DNA of 64,000 nucleotides, taken from assembly GCA_019828595.1 (NCBI GenBank), contig JAHQRK010000022.1, positions 806,001 through 870,000 of the forward strand. The letters run 5' to 3'. The notes under the pieces are model-generated. The model was given only the letters and a program-made list of their open reading frames with translations. It did no database searches and was not told the DNA's origin. Shown here in pieces: positions 20,308 through 31,679 of the stretch (the first letter of the stretch is position 1; every line of letters starts with the position of its first letter). Origin of the DNA: Aphanomyces cochlioides (Eukaryota; Oomycota; Saprolegniomycetes; Saprolegniales; Verrucalvaceae). The position numbers and the translations under genes are program-made.

Positions 20308-21460
20308 CTGCGTCCTGAGGTATGTGTCTCTTGAGCTTGCCCGTGTGGATGACGGGATGGATGTCCCAGTTATCGGGCAGTTCGAGCTCGTATTCCACTG
20401 GACTAATAACTTTTCGAATAGGGAATGGCCCCAACCAAGGGCAACGAAGCTTCGAAGGGCCGCTAGGTCCTTTCACGACCGACGGATGCACGTAGACTAG
20501 GTCGCTAACCGAATACACATTTGTATTTCCTCGGTTGTGTTTGTTGGCTTGACGGGCCTGTTTCGCTTGAGCACTGGCGATATTCTCGCGTAGGCGCAGT
20601 AACAATGATTCGCGTGACGACGCGAAATGTTCGACAGAAGCGGCTGTCCGCCGCGGAACGTCATCGGAGATTCCTCCCACACTTAGAACAGGACGGTCCA
20701 CGTCCGAGGGGAGTCGCGGGTGCTTCAGATGCACCGCGTAGAAGGGCGTAAAGCCCGTTGACGCATGAACGGACGTGTTGTAGGCAAAACACGCTGTTGG
20801 CAACATGGAACTCGAAGTTTTCGGCCTAGACAAGGCATAGCTTCGAAGGATGTCTTCGAGAACGCGATTCGCGCGTTCGGTCTGACCATCAGACTCTGGA
20901 TGGTCCGAGCTGGACATGTTTAACGTCGTCCCGCAGAGCGCGAACAGCGCTCGCCAAAAATGGGACGTAAACCGAGGATCTCGATCCGAGACGATACTGG
21001 ACGGGAGTCCAAAATGACAATAGACGTTGTCAAAGAAAAGGCGAGCTGACTGCTCCGCCGTAATGGATGCCTTCACAGGCAGCGCGATCAGGTACTTGGA
21101 TGCGCGATCGACAAGGGTGAAGATACCCGTATTGCCCGACTTGTCACAGGGCAAGCCAAAAATGAAGTCCATGCTGACGGACTCCCACAGTTCCAGTGGG
21201 ACGTCGAGGCTCTGTAGCGGAGCCTGTGAGTGTGGGGCGGCTTTGATGGCCTGATAAACGCCACACGATGCGACAAAACGTGCCACCGCCTTATACAGGC
21301 GAGGCCACCAAAAGGAACGGGCGACGGACAGATACGTCTTCTCGCGGCCAAAATTGCCGCCGCTCGGGGTATCGTGAAATTCACAGATGATCTCCGCACG
21401 GAGAGTCGGGTCGCACGGCACAGCACTCGTGGGGCGTCCCCCGAAGTGACTGAATACCAC
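19724..21460 (-). pseudogene. gypsy integrase region of pol
   Basis: A separate frame from the RT part, reached by a frameshift near 21460. An N-terminal zinc-finger region (CEFHDTPSGGNFGREK ... ARFVASCGVYQ) has N where the second His is expected and Y where the last Cys is expected. The DDE core is intact at its motifs: VSMDFIFGLP, SDRDPRFTSHFW and ESDGQTERANRVLED. The C-terminal region ends its conserved part around LGPFPIRKVISPVEYELELP and HTGKLKRH (about 20310). No chromodomain seen. The frame stays open to 19724, but that low-complexity tail lies opposite the antisense gene and is probably not real protein. Integrase inserts the cDNA into the genome. Confidence 0.8.
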
Positions 21461-23757
21461 AACAAGTCGTCATGGAAAGTGAAACGTCCGATCTGGACTA
21501 CCTTGGTGGAGAGTGACTTGCTAGCGTTAATGGCATCAATCGTCCGGCGAAGTGCGGGATCGAGGCTATATGATCCTCGAATGCGATCAAACAAGTCCGA
21601 ACGGACTTCGGATATGGCAGACAGACAGGGAGGTTCCTCCTCCGCTGGACGGCGCGACAGCGCGTCTGCAATGACGTTGGTACGACCTGGTTTGTACTCA
21701 ACAGTCATGTTATATTCCGCGAAAAACGCGAGCCACCTGGCCATCCGGTCAGAGATGTGCGGCGAGTTCACAGCAGTCCACAAGGACGCGTGATCCGTGT
21801 ATACCGTAAACGGCTTCGAGCCGAGAAGGTAGATGCGGAATTTGACCAAGGCGTATTTCATCGCCAGTAATTCGAGGTCATGGACCGGATAGTTGCGCTC
21901 AGCAGCGCGCAGCTGCCGTGACTGATAGGAGACGGGTCGGTCACGACCCTCGTCATCCTTTTGCTTGAGGCAGCAACCTATTGCTCGCACAGATGCGTCA
22001 CAAACGACCGAGAATGGTCGATTGAAGTCAGGCAGCGCCAGGATCGGCGCTTGCGTGAGGCTGGCTTTGATGCCGTCAAAAGTCTCTTGACATTCGTGTG
22101 TCCAGTCCCACTGGACATCCTTCATTAATAGCCGCGTCAGCGGCGTTGCGATGTCGGCAAAGTTCTTTGAAAACTTGTGAAGGTAGGTCGCAAGACCAAG
22201 CCAGCTGCGGAGCTCTGTCACCGTGGCCGGGACAGGCCAAGTTGTAATCGTGGTGACTTTGGCCGGGTCTGGCCGACATCCATTGATACCAACGTACTCC
22301 CCGAGTACGGGTATTTCGTCAACGCCGAACATACACTTCTGTAAGTTGGCGTACAATCCTGCATCTCGCAGCGTCTGAAAGACCTGCCGCAGGTGTCCAA
22401 AATGGACTTGCACGTCGGTGCGATTCCCTTCTGCACGGCTGTGCACATATATGTCATCGAAATACGACGGCGCAAAGTCGCGCAGCGGGCGCAACTTCTG
22501 CGTGACCATTCGGTTGAAGGTCGCTGGGGCATTAGCGAGCCCTTGTGGCATCACCAGCCACTCCCACAGCATGCCCGAAGGCGTCGAAACAACTGTCTTG
22601 GGAACATCACATGCGCGCATGAGGATTTGATAGAATCCATCGCGCAGATCGATTGTTGAAAAGATCGTCGAGCCACCCACGCTGTCAATGATGACATCTT
22701 TCCTGGGGATCGGCGTTTGCGCCGGGATGGTGGCTGCGTTCAGCTTGTTGTAAGCATGAACGATTCGCCAAGAGCCGCTAGGCTTCTTGACGTAGAAGGT
22801 CGGACTCGAGTGTGGCGACGTACTCTCCCGTACGTGCCCCGCCTTCTTGCGTGCGGCGAAGAAGGAGTCGATGAACTCGACTTGCTCACGTGGTAGTGGC
22901 CACTGTCGAGTGACACACCACTTTGTCTCTGGCGTCAGATCAATCTCATGACGCACGCCCTTGTCCTTGGGCAGTCTCGCGGGAACTTCCTCCGGGAAGA
23001 TATCCTCGTATTCCTTCACGAGGGGGTAAAACGGGCTCGTTCGGAGCCTATCCCATATGTGAGAGTGTGCTGGCGGTGTCTCGCCAGCTACGTCCGGATC
23101 CTCCGCGGACGTCGTATAGAGGTCAATCTCGTCGACACTCTGTATCACTGCGATACTGGTGATGCGCTGGGAGCGCAGAGCACTTCTAAACTCGGCAAAG
23201 CTCATCTCTTCGAGCTTGCATATTTCTTCAGCTGTCTTCGGCAGCTCAGTCAAGTCGCAATGCGACAAAATGACATCTTCAACAATGACGCGCCCAGACA
23301 CGGGCAGCGTCGGCATAGGACTGCGCTCCGACGCATCCTCTTCAACAATCACGTCTCCGTGCACGCGATCCGTCGGTGCACTCGCGAAGGAGACTTTAAG
23401 CCCGGTCCGTTGGGCATTACTCTTGTACACAGGCAACCCGGTCCGTCGGGTGTTTGCCCAAGTGTTGTTGAAGGCCTGACGGCCGATATCTTCCTTGGAA
23501 GACATAGGACCGCCCTGGCGTGTCGACTTTCCCGTAGCCGGGAGCTGACGCAGCGTAGCTAACTGCTCATCGCCAGCTGGCGAGGGGATGGGCTCATTAC
23601 TCTCCATGCCCATATGGCTTTTGAGAAAGTCGGGGCCGACCTCATGGATGGTCTTGGCCCGCCAGTTTATGCAGGGCTGATGCTTCTCCAACCAGCCCAT
23701 GCCTAGGATGAGGTCCCAGCGCTCATCTAGGTCTATAACGAAGTAGTCTTCCAGCTA
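21461..23757 (-). pseudogene. gypsy reverse transcriptase and RNase H region of pol
   Basis: The frame opens right after the protease with LGMGWLEKHQPCINW. RT motifs are FSTIDLRDGFYQI, MPQGLANAPATFNRM and YFDDIYVHS (the DD catalytic pair), followed by a thumb and connection. RNase H runs from FSVVCDASVRAIGCCL through ELLAMKYALVKFRIYLLG and YTDHASLW to NVIADALSRRP. The frame is lost towards the integrase near 21460 and is also out of phase with the protease upstream. It would copy the element RNA into DNA and remove the RNA. Apart from these frame changes the domain is continuous, so the lesions are few. Confidence 0.88.
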
Positions 23758-24160
23758 CTGAACGTGCCAACCTGTGTTAACAGGCGCACTGATCTCTTGG
23801 GTGCGGTCACTACTGACCCATCACCCAACTTGACGCGCACAGTCTCAGTCAGAGACGTGCCGCTGTCGACCTCGGCATAGAGGCTCGCATTCTCTTCGAG
23901 CGTCTGTCGACAGGCAAAATTCTTCGACGCTCCACAGTCGATTAAGACTCGGAGCTTTCGGGAGAAGCCCTCCACGGGCATCTCTACATGCAGCATCGTA
24001 GTATGCTGTCCAAATTGACACAGTAATGTGTCAGAGGCTAGGTTCTGACGAACAGGCGGTATGCCGGAACGCTCTTCATCAGAGCCTAGAGTTGTCCCAG
24101 TAGGCGCGGGGCGACCTACTGGGAGTTCTCTTTCCCCTGGCGATGGCCGTAGCCACGCCC
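23758..24160 (-). pseudogene. gypsy aspartic protease region
   Basis: A frame different from both gag and RT carries LRVLIDCGASKNFACRQ, the retropepsin-like D-[TSC]-G-A active-site loop with Cys in place of the usual Thr/Ser, followed by KLGDGSVVTAPKRSVRLL. It overlaps the end of gag, so a -1/+1 frame change between gag and protease may be natural. The next frame change before RT, near 23757, is more likely damage. Confidence 0.75.
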
Positions 24161-25249
24161 ACGCCCACGATAGGCACCACCGCGCGAGCGGTGTGGGGAG
24201 TAATTCGGGTTCTTCCTCGCCTGTGAAGGCTGAGGGCATTTTCTTGCAAAGTGACCTGTCTGGCCACAATTGAAACAGCGGCACTCTTCACCAGAGGCCG
24301 CTTCCATTCGCGAGATCTCCATGTCTTCTGAAACATCGTGGGATTCGCCGGAAGAGCGCGCCAAACCGCTCGAATGTTCCGTGTTCAGCGCGATGCTGAT
24401 TACCTCATTGAACCTTTGAGGCTGCAAACGGAAAAGCTCGTCACGAGCTGGGCCTTGATTCAGGCCGTACATAAAGACCGAGACTCGACCGATCTCGTCG
24501 ATCTTGTAGGAGTTCTCGAAGGACCCGAGGATGGAACGAAGTTCGTTCACAAACTCCTGAATCGTTCCCTTGCCTTGCTTGGCTTGGTTGAACTTTACGC
24601 GATAGCGCATTTCGACGTTCGAGTGAACGTACTGCTCCTTGAGTTGTTCAATCAAGGATTCGAACATGGGGAAGGCCTCGTCGTCCAACATGTGGAGGTT
24701 GTAGGCCTAGTCTCGGGCTCGACCCTGCAAGTGGGATAGCGCAAAAGCAAGCGCAGTGTCTCGTTCGTTACGAGCTGGGCGCGAAGGGCGAGTTTGACTT
24801 CGGAAACTCATGCGGAACAGGTGCTCGTCCGCGGCACCGCCATACTTTGACACTTCGAGCTTCAGAGGTCGGTCACGCGACACTCTGGAGTCGATGAAGT
24901 TGTCGTCAATTCCCGGTGAGGGGTTTTGGGATCGTCTGGCTAGGTCAGCCAGGTCCCTGTTGGACTCTTCAAGGCTGGCGATCTTTGCCGTGGCCTTCAA
25001 CAGGTCTGCTTCGTAGAGCAACGCCGCCTCCTCTTGAGTGCGTTGCGCAGCGGCATGGGCCGCAGACTGCGCGGTTGCTTCGCCATGCAGGCAGAAGCTC
25101 TCAATGACCATGATCTGGTCTTGAGGGTTCACCCCACTGAACAATCCCCGAACGATGTTCTCGGGGATCAAGCGAAGCAGCTCGGTCAGAGTAGCTTGCT
25201 GTTCGGGCGAGAAGTGGGAAACGTCGATCGTCGACGTTGCGGAGTCCAT
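24116..25249 (-). pseudogene. gypsy Gag with zinc knuckle, one internal stop
   Basis: From the ATG at 25249 (MDSATSTIDVSHFSPEQ) a helical region with an Ala/Glu-rich coiled coil runs into the capsid-like segment. A TAG at 24707-24709 interrupts after LQGRARD, and the same frame continues (AYNLHMLDDEAFPMFESL, FVNELRSILGSFENSY) to a CCHC zinc knuckle, CFNCGQTGHFARKC, and an Arg/Gly-rich tail ending at 24116. Gag packages the element RNA. The position after ARD is commonly Trp in such Gag proteins, so TAG may derive from TGG by one change. Confidence 0.85.
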
Positions 25250-25262
25250 GGTCCTGGATGAA

Positions 25263-25278
25263 CTAGAGTGCTACCAGG
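25263..25278 (-). promoter_or_regulatory. gypsy primer binding site
   Basis: Immediately inside the 5' LTR the minus strand reads CC-TGGTAGCACTCT. TGGTAGCA matches the complement of the initiator-Met tRNA 3' end (TGGTAGCAGAGC) over its first eight bases, so tRNA-iMet is the likely primer, with a 2-nt offset from the LTR. Confidence 0.55.
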
Positions 25279-25541
25279 TGTAACCGGGCGCAGAGGATGT
25301 CAGGCGCGTGTGAACTGCGACTGAAGTGTAAGAGTGAATTAAAGTTAAAGCAACCTAAGTCTTGTTCCTATCTTGTTTCTCGTTGGCTATCGCACAGCCT
25401 CGCTAGGAGCTTCAACTTCTGTGGCCTCCCAAGGCCAGTCATTCACACAGCAGAGCCCGGGGAACCGCTACTGCAGGGCGCCAGGTCAATGCGCAGACCG
25501 CGCCCTCATCTTATGTACCTGCCAGACATGGCACGGTTACA
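25279..25541 (-). repeat. gypsy 5' LTR
   Basis: 263 bp, the upstream LTR in element orientation; identical by eye to 18648-18910. Confidence 0.92.
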
Positions 25542-25629
25542 ACAGGAGCATGGCCGCGCCAGATTGAGCAATAGCACGTCGCCGATTCTTCTCGTCGACC
25601 CAGACTATCTTCACAAGTTTCCGTTGTAA
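25542..25629 (+). pseudogene. C-terminal end of MFS copy B, downstream of the gypsy insertion
   Basis: After ACAGG the sequence resumes as the MFS tail: RLSNSTSPILLVDPDYL then a stop at 25627-25629. It aligns with the end of copy C (RLSDSTSPILLVDPDYL), so the two pieces of copy B are contiguous apart from the retrotransposon and one copy of ACAGG. Confidence 0.85.
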
Positions 25630-25847
25630 TAACAAGATTATCTCGTGTTTGTACCTCGAGACGGCGTGTTGTGTCATGACTTCAAAGCTCGTCGAAACCT
25701 GCAGAGCTGCCTCGATATGAACATCGCAAAGACGCTCGAGACGTCTTCAGCGATGAAATGTCGACTGCATATGCCCAAGTCTGCAGCGGTCGTTTGTCCA
25801 TTCTTGCGCAAAGCTCGTCCGTCCTCGCTGAGGTTAACATTGCAGAA

Positions 25848-26043
25848 AAGTGGCAAAGCCCGCATTCAGCGGCCATCGCGGCGTTTAATTTTGGAGCAAA
25901 ACAACATGAAGACTTCCGAGCATGTGCGCACCGATGTATTTCACGAATGGGGTCGGAGGCAAGACGACCAAGTGGACAAGTGGCGAATGAGTGAGAGCAT
26001 ATCCCCACCTTCTTGTCGATCCTGCCTATCTAGAAAGTTTTAA
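25848..26043 (+). pseudogene. isolated MFS C-terminal fragment, copy A-like
   Basis: IQRPSRRLILEQNNMKTSEH, then VRTDVFHEWG and RRMSESISPP-like residues match the last ~65 residues of copy A better than copy B, with a shifted final segment. It is preceded at 25640-25740 by the block that also follows copy C at 30595-30690 (GAGACGGCG, TCAAAGCT, TGCAGAG..TGCCTCGATG). It is a duplicated 3' end without a gene body. Confidence 0.75.
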
Positions 26044-26099
26044 ACCTTAAGAATACTAGAATTCCCTATAAAGGAGGGGAACGCAATTGTCTGCCGGCG

Positions 26100-26800
26100 A
26101 ATGACTCGAACGAGAGAGATCCCGGCAAAAAGGAATAGCTTTACATCGTTTCTCATCGTGCAAGGCGGCAGGTAGATCGCGTGATGCCAACTTGTTGACG
26201 CCTGCAGGGCAATGGCAAAGTACGGCACCTGAACGCTTCGTGTTAGTGGAGAAAGTTGCATGTGTAGGATTGTCGATGCTGCGAGAGGATAACGATTTCG
26301 CAGCTTGTTGCTCAAGGGATTGATGTTTTCATTGCATTTGCTAAATGCATGCACCCATGAAATGCAGGAATGCACGGGGGGGGGTGGCGAGATCCGATTG
26401 AGCGATAGCAAGTTTCAAATCTTCTCGTCGATCCACAAGATTGGCTTGTTGCCGTCCATGCCCCATCCCGAGCAAACTATTCACATCGTTGGTCTTCATG
26501 GTTCCCTCTGCTGCCTTCGCTGCTGTCATTGTGTGCGCGGGGGTCGCTTCTCGATTGGTGCCAACTGACACTCTTCTACGGAGTAATACTTCATTTTGTA
26601 CGATTTTAAGTTTTCGGACAACTCAAATCGGTTTTGCACGCCACTCGAGCTTCCATCAGCAAGCAACCCTTCCTTATGCTCATGTCGTTGACAACATGCT
26701 TGTTTTGTTACTCATCGGCTTTGACTGGCCGAACACTCGATTTTTTGAACCACTTGAAATAGGGTTCACTGTTTCGAGGCATTTATCCTCATGAGCCTGC
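26100..26800. repeat. MFS-flank repeat block, second copy
   Basis: 26160-26370 matches 10000-10190 and 45075-45210; 26395-26425 is an MFS-tail-like scrap; 26441-26560 matches 10620-10745 (GCCCCA..CCGAGCAA..TATT). Hydrophobic frames exist through 26441-26770 but shift repeatedly. It is the counterpart of the sequence following copy A, which supports block duplication of gene plus 3' flank. Confidence 0.55.
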
Positions 26801-26854
26801 CATGCATGAACGATCTATCAACCCTTTTAGTGTTTGAATCCCATACCTCCTCAG

Positions 26855-27288
26855 CTAGAGACGCAACGTTTGTAAACTTGATATAGGAAACCAAGCTTTC
26901 ATGCCGTTCATGAGATTCCGTCGAACGGATGGTACAGACTCTTTACTCATAAGGCGACGCTTGGCGATACGGAGCGCAAGTGAAGGGCAAATCTCGCCTC
27001 CACATTGGGTGTTCATGCATCCACTGCACTCGCAATCCATCGCAAGATAACTGTTGAGCAAGCAATTGTTCCCCTTCAAACTTTGAGATCTTTTGACGAT
27101 AGGATTCTGGTCATCTGGTCGGAGTAGCATCAACTTTGCATCCAACTGCTTGCAGAGGCTGTCAGTTGTGTCAAGAAAATCGCGAAAACGCACATTCGCA
27201 TCATTTCCTTTGCCTGTCAGTATAGTCAATTCGTTAGCGGCGGCAAGTCCCAGAGTGATTTTATCTCGGAGAGCCTCTACCCGTACAG
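26855..27288 (-). CDS. unrecognised protein, 3' exon
   Basis: On the minus strand an open frame begins just after a CTACAG splice-acceptor-like site (27289-27290) and runs 144 codons to a stop at 26855. It starts VRVEALRDKITLGLAAANEL, then a helical, charged region (DANVRFRDFLDTTDSLCKQL, LMLLRPDDQNP) and a Cys-containing segment (CECSGCMNTQCGGEIC). No upstream ATG is in frame. It looks more protein-like than its neighbours but I do not recognise the family and found no further exon. It could be a gene remnant. Confidence 0.35.
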
Positions 27289-28732
27289 CTGTAGATCAGT
27301 GTGTGATCAGGCTGTAATGTCAAAGTCATCTTGTGGATAAGCATGTTCCAGATGTGGCGTAGAGAAAGTGAGATGGGTGCCGTCGAAATTGTTCATTAAC
27401 ATTTAAAATGTTTTAGCATTTTTCACGCTTTTTCACAATACTTCTTCACAATTGTTAAAACTTCTTATCTGGAAAAATTCGCTGGTGAATAAAGATATGT
27501 AGTTGCAGCGATCTCTACGACGAGATTGAGCCAGACACATTCCAAAGATCAGAGAGATAGTCCAAGACGTGTATTCTGTCGTCTAGAATGATCGGGGTGG
27601 GTGTTTTGATCTATACATATTGGAAATGGCACTTTGCGGCCTCCCAGTGCGTGATTGACAAGTGTTTCGATAGTCGTTGGTGCTTGTATATCGTGCAGGT
27701 ATGGCCATTTGGCTGCTTGATGCACTCTGTGGAGGAGAAATGACACTCATCTCTTGACTTCACTTTTTTACCGCACTGTCTTATCCGTAAGGACTTTTTA
27801 CCAAAATGTTAAAAACGCTTTTCCCACCTTTTCAAACAGTCTTTTAAACACGTTTTCACAAATTGATGTTCAAAACGTTTGTAACAACACAGCAGCTCAC
27901 AGCAGAAACGGAAGAAACTGGTCAGTTTAACATGCAAAAATCCTCGTGGGAGTCTTTTGAATGCGTCAAGATTGATAACTTATGTTATTCTTCATCGAGT
28001 TTGGTTTGTGTCGGAGCAATTGTCGTCAATAATACTCCGGAGTCGAAAACTTCAAGGTCCACTAATATTGAGAGGCACGACTGCTGAATTTCAACGGAGC
28101 ATGGCGGACCATCTGCTATTGTTAATGTTGACCATATATGCTCTGCCGCTCAATCTTTGTCGAGGAGGCTCGTCTTGGCAGCTCAACCGAGTGTTTTTAT
28201 CTCCTTAGCTGGGTTAGCTTTGCTTCTTTCAATAGACCTCCTCCACATGAATCAAATTTATCGGCAAAGGGTGTATACACAACTGATAGACTATACACTA
28301 GTACCACATTCGCTATACCGCGAATCTATCATTGTACAGCTAAATGGGCATGTTCTTGGCAGAGATGAAGTTAAGGAGTAAAGGTGTTACAATCTCGACT
28401 TTGGTCAACCGCTGCATATACTCCTAATGGAAGAGGTCACTTCCAAATTCACAGCTTTCATTCCTTGGTACTCATGACATCTCCCATTGACTCGGCTTTC
28501 GTTGTTTCTACTGCTCGTGCATCACCCCATCAATTGATCCTTCCAAGCTCTCTTGATTGACGTGCAAACTGATGTTTGAAATTGCATCCATGTGGGCCGA
28601 AATCATGTGCTCACAGTGCACCCACACTATCACTATGAATGATGGGTAACAGAGAACGACAGAAATATGTTGGCCAGATCTATGTTTCAACTTGATGAGT
28701 TTTCCACTTACGTTAGCCATTTCATCTTTTGA
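27289..28732. other. no recognisable gene
   Basis: AT-rich sequence with several short frames lacking motifs. The last ~150 bp would contain the promoter of MFS copy C. Confidence 0.45.
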
Positions 28733-30579
28733 ATGGCGTGCCTATTGTCATACTGGCGACTCACCGTGCCGGCCAAGTCGGAGACGGAGATCGAGGCTGA
28801 AAAATGGCTTATTGTCGTTGCAATGCGCTATGGCCGCTTCTTTACCTTGCCTTGGATCCGCTTCAATCGATGGCATCTCGTCGTGGCCGCGTCTTTGAAC
28901 CTCATGTGCGTTGGCTCGATCTTCTCGACTGACTTTCTCGACGACGCGATCGACGGTTTCTTCCTCGACATGCCAGCAAACTCTGTGCTGAGTTGCCAGC
29001 TTGTTGGTATGGTGACTATGGGTCTCTCAGCAGCTTTGAGCGGTCCCTTTATCGAAAGCCGAGGACCTCGAATGAGCATGGCTATGGCGACTGGTCTTGT
29101 CGTCCTTGGGTGGATTTTGGCTCAATTGAGCATCATGTTCCATGTCTATACGCTGCTAAACATCGGGTACTTTGCTTAGCACTTGATCTTTTGTGTTGAC
29201 CGTTCCATTGTAGAATTGGCGTTCTCGTCTCTGTTGGCTACGGCATCACGATTATCGTGTCAGTCTCAACAGTTCAAAAGTGGTTCCCAGACCTCCGAGG
29301 CATCGTGACTGGCATTTGCATCGCAGGAATGGGCGGGGGAGCGTTGTTATGGCTTCAAGTCTACGCCATTCTCTTTCATCGAAAGAGCGAAAACATCTTT
29401 GTTAGCGTGAGTCCGGAGCTTGACAACGATGGACTGAGTCACGTTTTTCTTCTCCACGGTACTATTCCCCCTTATCGCCCCACATGACTTTGCTCTGTAG
29501 GTGGCGTTGCTCTTGTCGTCATGCTTTTAGCCACGATCGTCCTTCGTACTCCCCCACCAAACTATGCTGTGAATGGCATGGATGTCCACTGTGTACCACT
29601 GAATAAAGCGCCGACTGCTGCACATGTCCAAAACAATTACTTGGACGTGGGAATGACTTTGGTCAACTACGACGTGGTGGGCCAAAACCAACCCTCGACG
29701 ACTGATTGCGTCTACTTTTCCCATGTCAAGGCGCTTTCGCTTGGCCAGTGCATCTTCTCGTCCGATTTTTTCTTCTTGTATGCGGCCTTTGCCGTGAGCA
29801 TCTCTCCAAGGGTATTGTTTACGTTTGAAATGACCGAATTTATGGTGGAAATGGTCGGTGCCTCCATCGACCAAGCCATCATCTTGCTTTTGGGTGTCAA
29901 CATCGCTGGCACACTTGGCAGCCTCGCCGGCCCCTTCCTAGCGGATTTGATCATTCGAGTCTTCTATGCCAACCCCGCGTACGTTCGCAAGATGGTATTC
30001 ACGGCGTTGCTGCTATCTCAAACCATTGGGCTCTCTGTTTTGATCAACAACGTTGGGGATGCTGAGTCGTTCAAGTGGCCTCTATACATCGTGTCGTTCT
30101 CAAGTGGCGGTGGTTCGGGCCTCATTCCTTCCTTCTTGGCCGATTTATTTGGTCTGTACAATGCCGGAACGATGTATGGCTTGATCGTGACGACGTACAG
30201 CATTGGTTCGTTAGTGATGGGAATCGAACACCGGCACAAGGAGCACCATAGCTCGGATCATTTCCAACTTCTGCTTGTACTTAGCATCGTCGGGTGCGTT
30301 GTGATGGTTCTTGTGCGATCAAGCTCCATGGATCGATTCTACCGTGGCTATCAGCTGACGATTTGTGATAAAATCATCATCCAACGGCCATCTCAACGTT
30401 TAATCATGGAGCAAAACAAGGCCAAGACCTCCGATTATGCAAGCACCGATCTAATGCCGGAATGCGTGGGGGGACTGCAGGCCCCTGGCGACGTCCGATT
30501 GAGCGATAGCACGTCGCCGATTCTTCTCGTCGATCCAGACTATCTTCAATTCTCAAGATGCAATAACAAGCTTGTTTAG
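28733..30579 (+). CDS. MFS transporter, copy C (three exons, intact)
   Basis: Join 28733-29166, 29214-29458, 29501-30579; GT-AG introns of 47 and 42 nt at the same codon positions as copies A and E; 585 residues. Start MACLLSYWRLTVP. It has twelve hydrophobic segments and the same signature loops as copy A: GPFIESRGPRMSMAM, QKWFPDLRGIVTGI and LIPSFLADLFGLYNAGTMYG. The C-terminus ends in STSPILLVDPDYLQF plus a short basic tail. The tail agrees with copy B at STSPILLVDPDYL, whereas copy A differs more, so B and C are probably closest relatives here. A plasma-membrane-type permease; substrate unknown. No lesion seen. Confidence 0.88.
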
Positions 30580-30679
30580 TGTTCAAGAAGTCTTTTTACC
30601 TTGAGACGGCGCGTGGTGTCATCACCTCAAAGCTAGTCGACGCCTGCAGAGTTGCCTCGATGTTAACATCGTAACGAGT

Positions 30680-31190
30680 CCATCGTTGTCCCCTCCACAG
30701 GACCAGTTCCCCTTTATCCCCCCACGTGACTGGGATCTGTAGGTTGTGTTGTCCTTGTCATGATGCTTTTAGCCTCAGTGGCCTTCGTTCCCTCCACCAA
30801 ACTGACTACGCTGTGATTAGCTCATATATCCGCTTTGTTCCACTGAAAAAAGCGTCAGCACATGCACAAGTGGAAGACCATGGCTTGGATGTGGGAATGA
30901 CATCGGTGAATTACAACGTGATGGTGCAAAATCAATCGTTCATGACTGATGGAGTCAACTTCCCCCTTGCGAAGGCTCTGTGGCTTGATCAGTGCATCCT
31001 TTCGTCGGATTTCTTCCTTCTGTACGTGGCCGTTGCCGTCCCAATTGTTTAAAATGTCCGAGGTGATGACGGGAATGCTCAGTAAAACCGACGGCCAAGC
31101 CAATTTCGTGCTCGCACTTGGTAATCTCCTCGGCACCACGGGTGTGATCCTTCGAGTAGTTTATGCCACCCCTGCTTACGTTCTCTAAGA
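30680..31190 (+). pseudogene. MFS copy D, truncated and broken
   Basis: Starts with what corresponds to intron 2 of the intact copies (CCCCTTTATCCCCCCACGTGACT...TGTAG), then exon 3 from the TM6 region: HAQVEDHGLDVGMTSVNYNV, ALWLDQCILSSDFFLLYVAV, then a deletion and frameshift near 31045 and QANFVLALGNLLGTTGVILR to a stop at 31186. Exons 1-2 and everything after TM8 are missing. It lies directly behind copy C, consistent with a tandem duplication. Confidence 0.8.
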
Positions 31191-31285
31191 GCGGCATTCG
31201 CGCTACAGAAAACCTGTAGAACATGCAGGGTGCACGATGCGTGCTCTGGAAGCGTCGTGCTTTGCGGTGATCCGCCACACCACTC

Positions 31286-31570
31286 TTGACGGAAGAGTGT
31301 CAGCTCACAGTATTTCTCATCTCCTGCAAGGCTGGAGGCGTTGCTCTAAACTTGATGGTGGGTGGCTTCCCAGTAGGTCAACAAACGAGTGGAGACGATA
31401 TTCATCGTTGCTGTGACTTCTGTAGTATTTTCTTGATGGATCCATGGTGGAACCCAGCAGCAGAGCATCAAGCCATTGATCGCACGCATGCGAGAGAATA
31501 TAAAGAAGTCTTGAAATCTCCTATTCGTGCACGTTTGGGGGCTCTCTCTTCCGAGTCGTCCGCCTACTAA
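31286..31570 (+). pseudogene. SNF2-family helicase C-terminal fragment (RAD5/RAD16-like)
   Basis: The frame contains [16 protein letters not shown], then a 24-residue insert, then [21 protein letters not shown]. These are helicase motifs V and VI of the RAD5/RAD16 branch of SNF2 ATPases (DPWWNPA-x-E-x-QAIDR-x-H), which remodel chromatin during DNA repair. The insert may be an unspliced intron (GTGGGTGG...TTCTGTAG). The rest of the gene is missing and the sequence after motif VI diverges (THAREYKEV instead of the usual HRLGQ). A gene fragment moved here, not a functional gene. Confidence 0.75.
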
Positions 31571-31679
31571 AAACAATTCACTCAGCTTAGTCTTTGGTGT
31601 CGCAAGTGCATGTTTCTAGCGGAAGTCTCTCGTCGTTGCTCAGTTTAAGGCTGGGATCTCTCATCCAAACGAATCGAAA

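Larger units (their letters stand above)
18648..25541 (-). mobile_element. full-length Ty3/gypsy LTR retrotransposon inserted in MFS copy B
   Basis: The element is 6,894 bp with 263-bp LTRs at 18648-18910 and 25279-25541 that look identical base for base, each bounded by TGTAACCG...CGGTTACA. ACAGG flanks both sides (18643-18647 and 25542-25546), a 5-bp target duplication. Gag, protease, RT, RNase H and integrase read on the minus strand in the Ty3/gypsy order (integrase last). The pol frames contain a gag stop and frameshifts. An extra gene reads on the opposite strand near the 3' LTR. Identical LTRs mean a very recent insertion. Confidence 0.93.

Noticed and set aside
21230..24739. Plus-strand frames opposite gypsy pol and gag
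   Set aside because: They are shadows of conserved RT, RNase H and gag reading frames; unlike 19062-20307 they show no domain-like order or splice sites.
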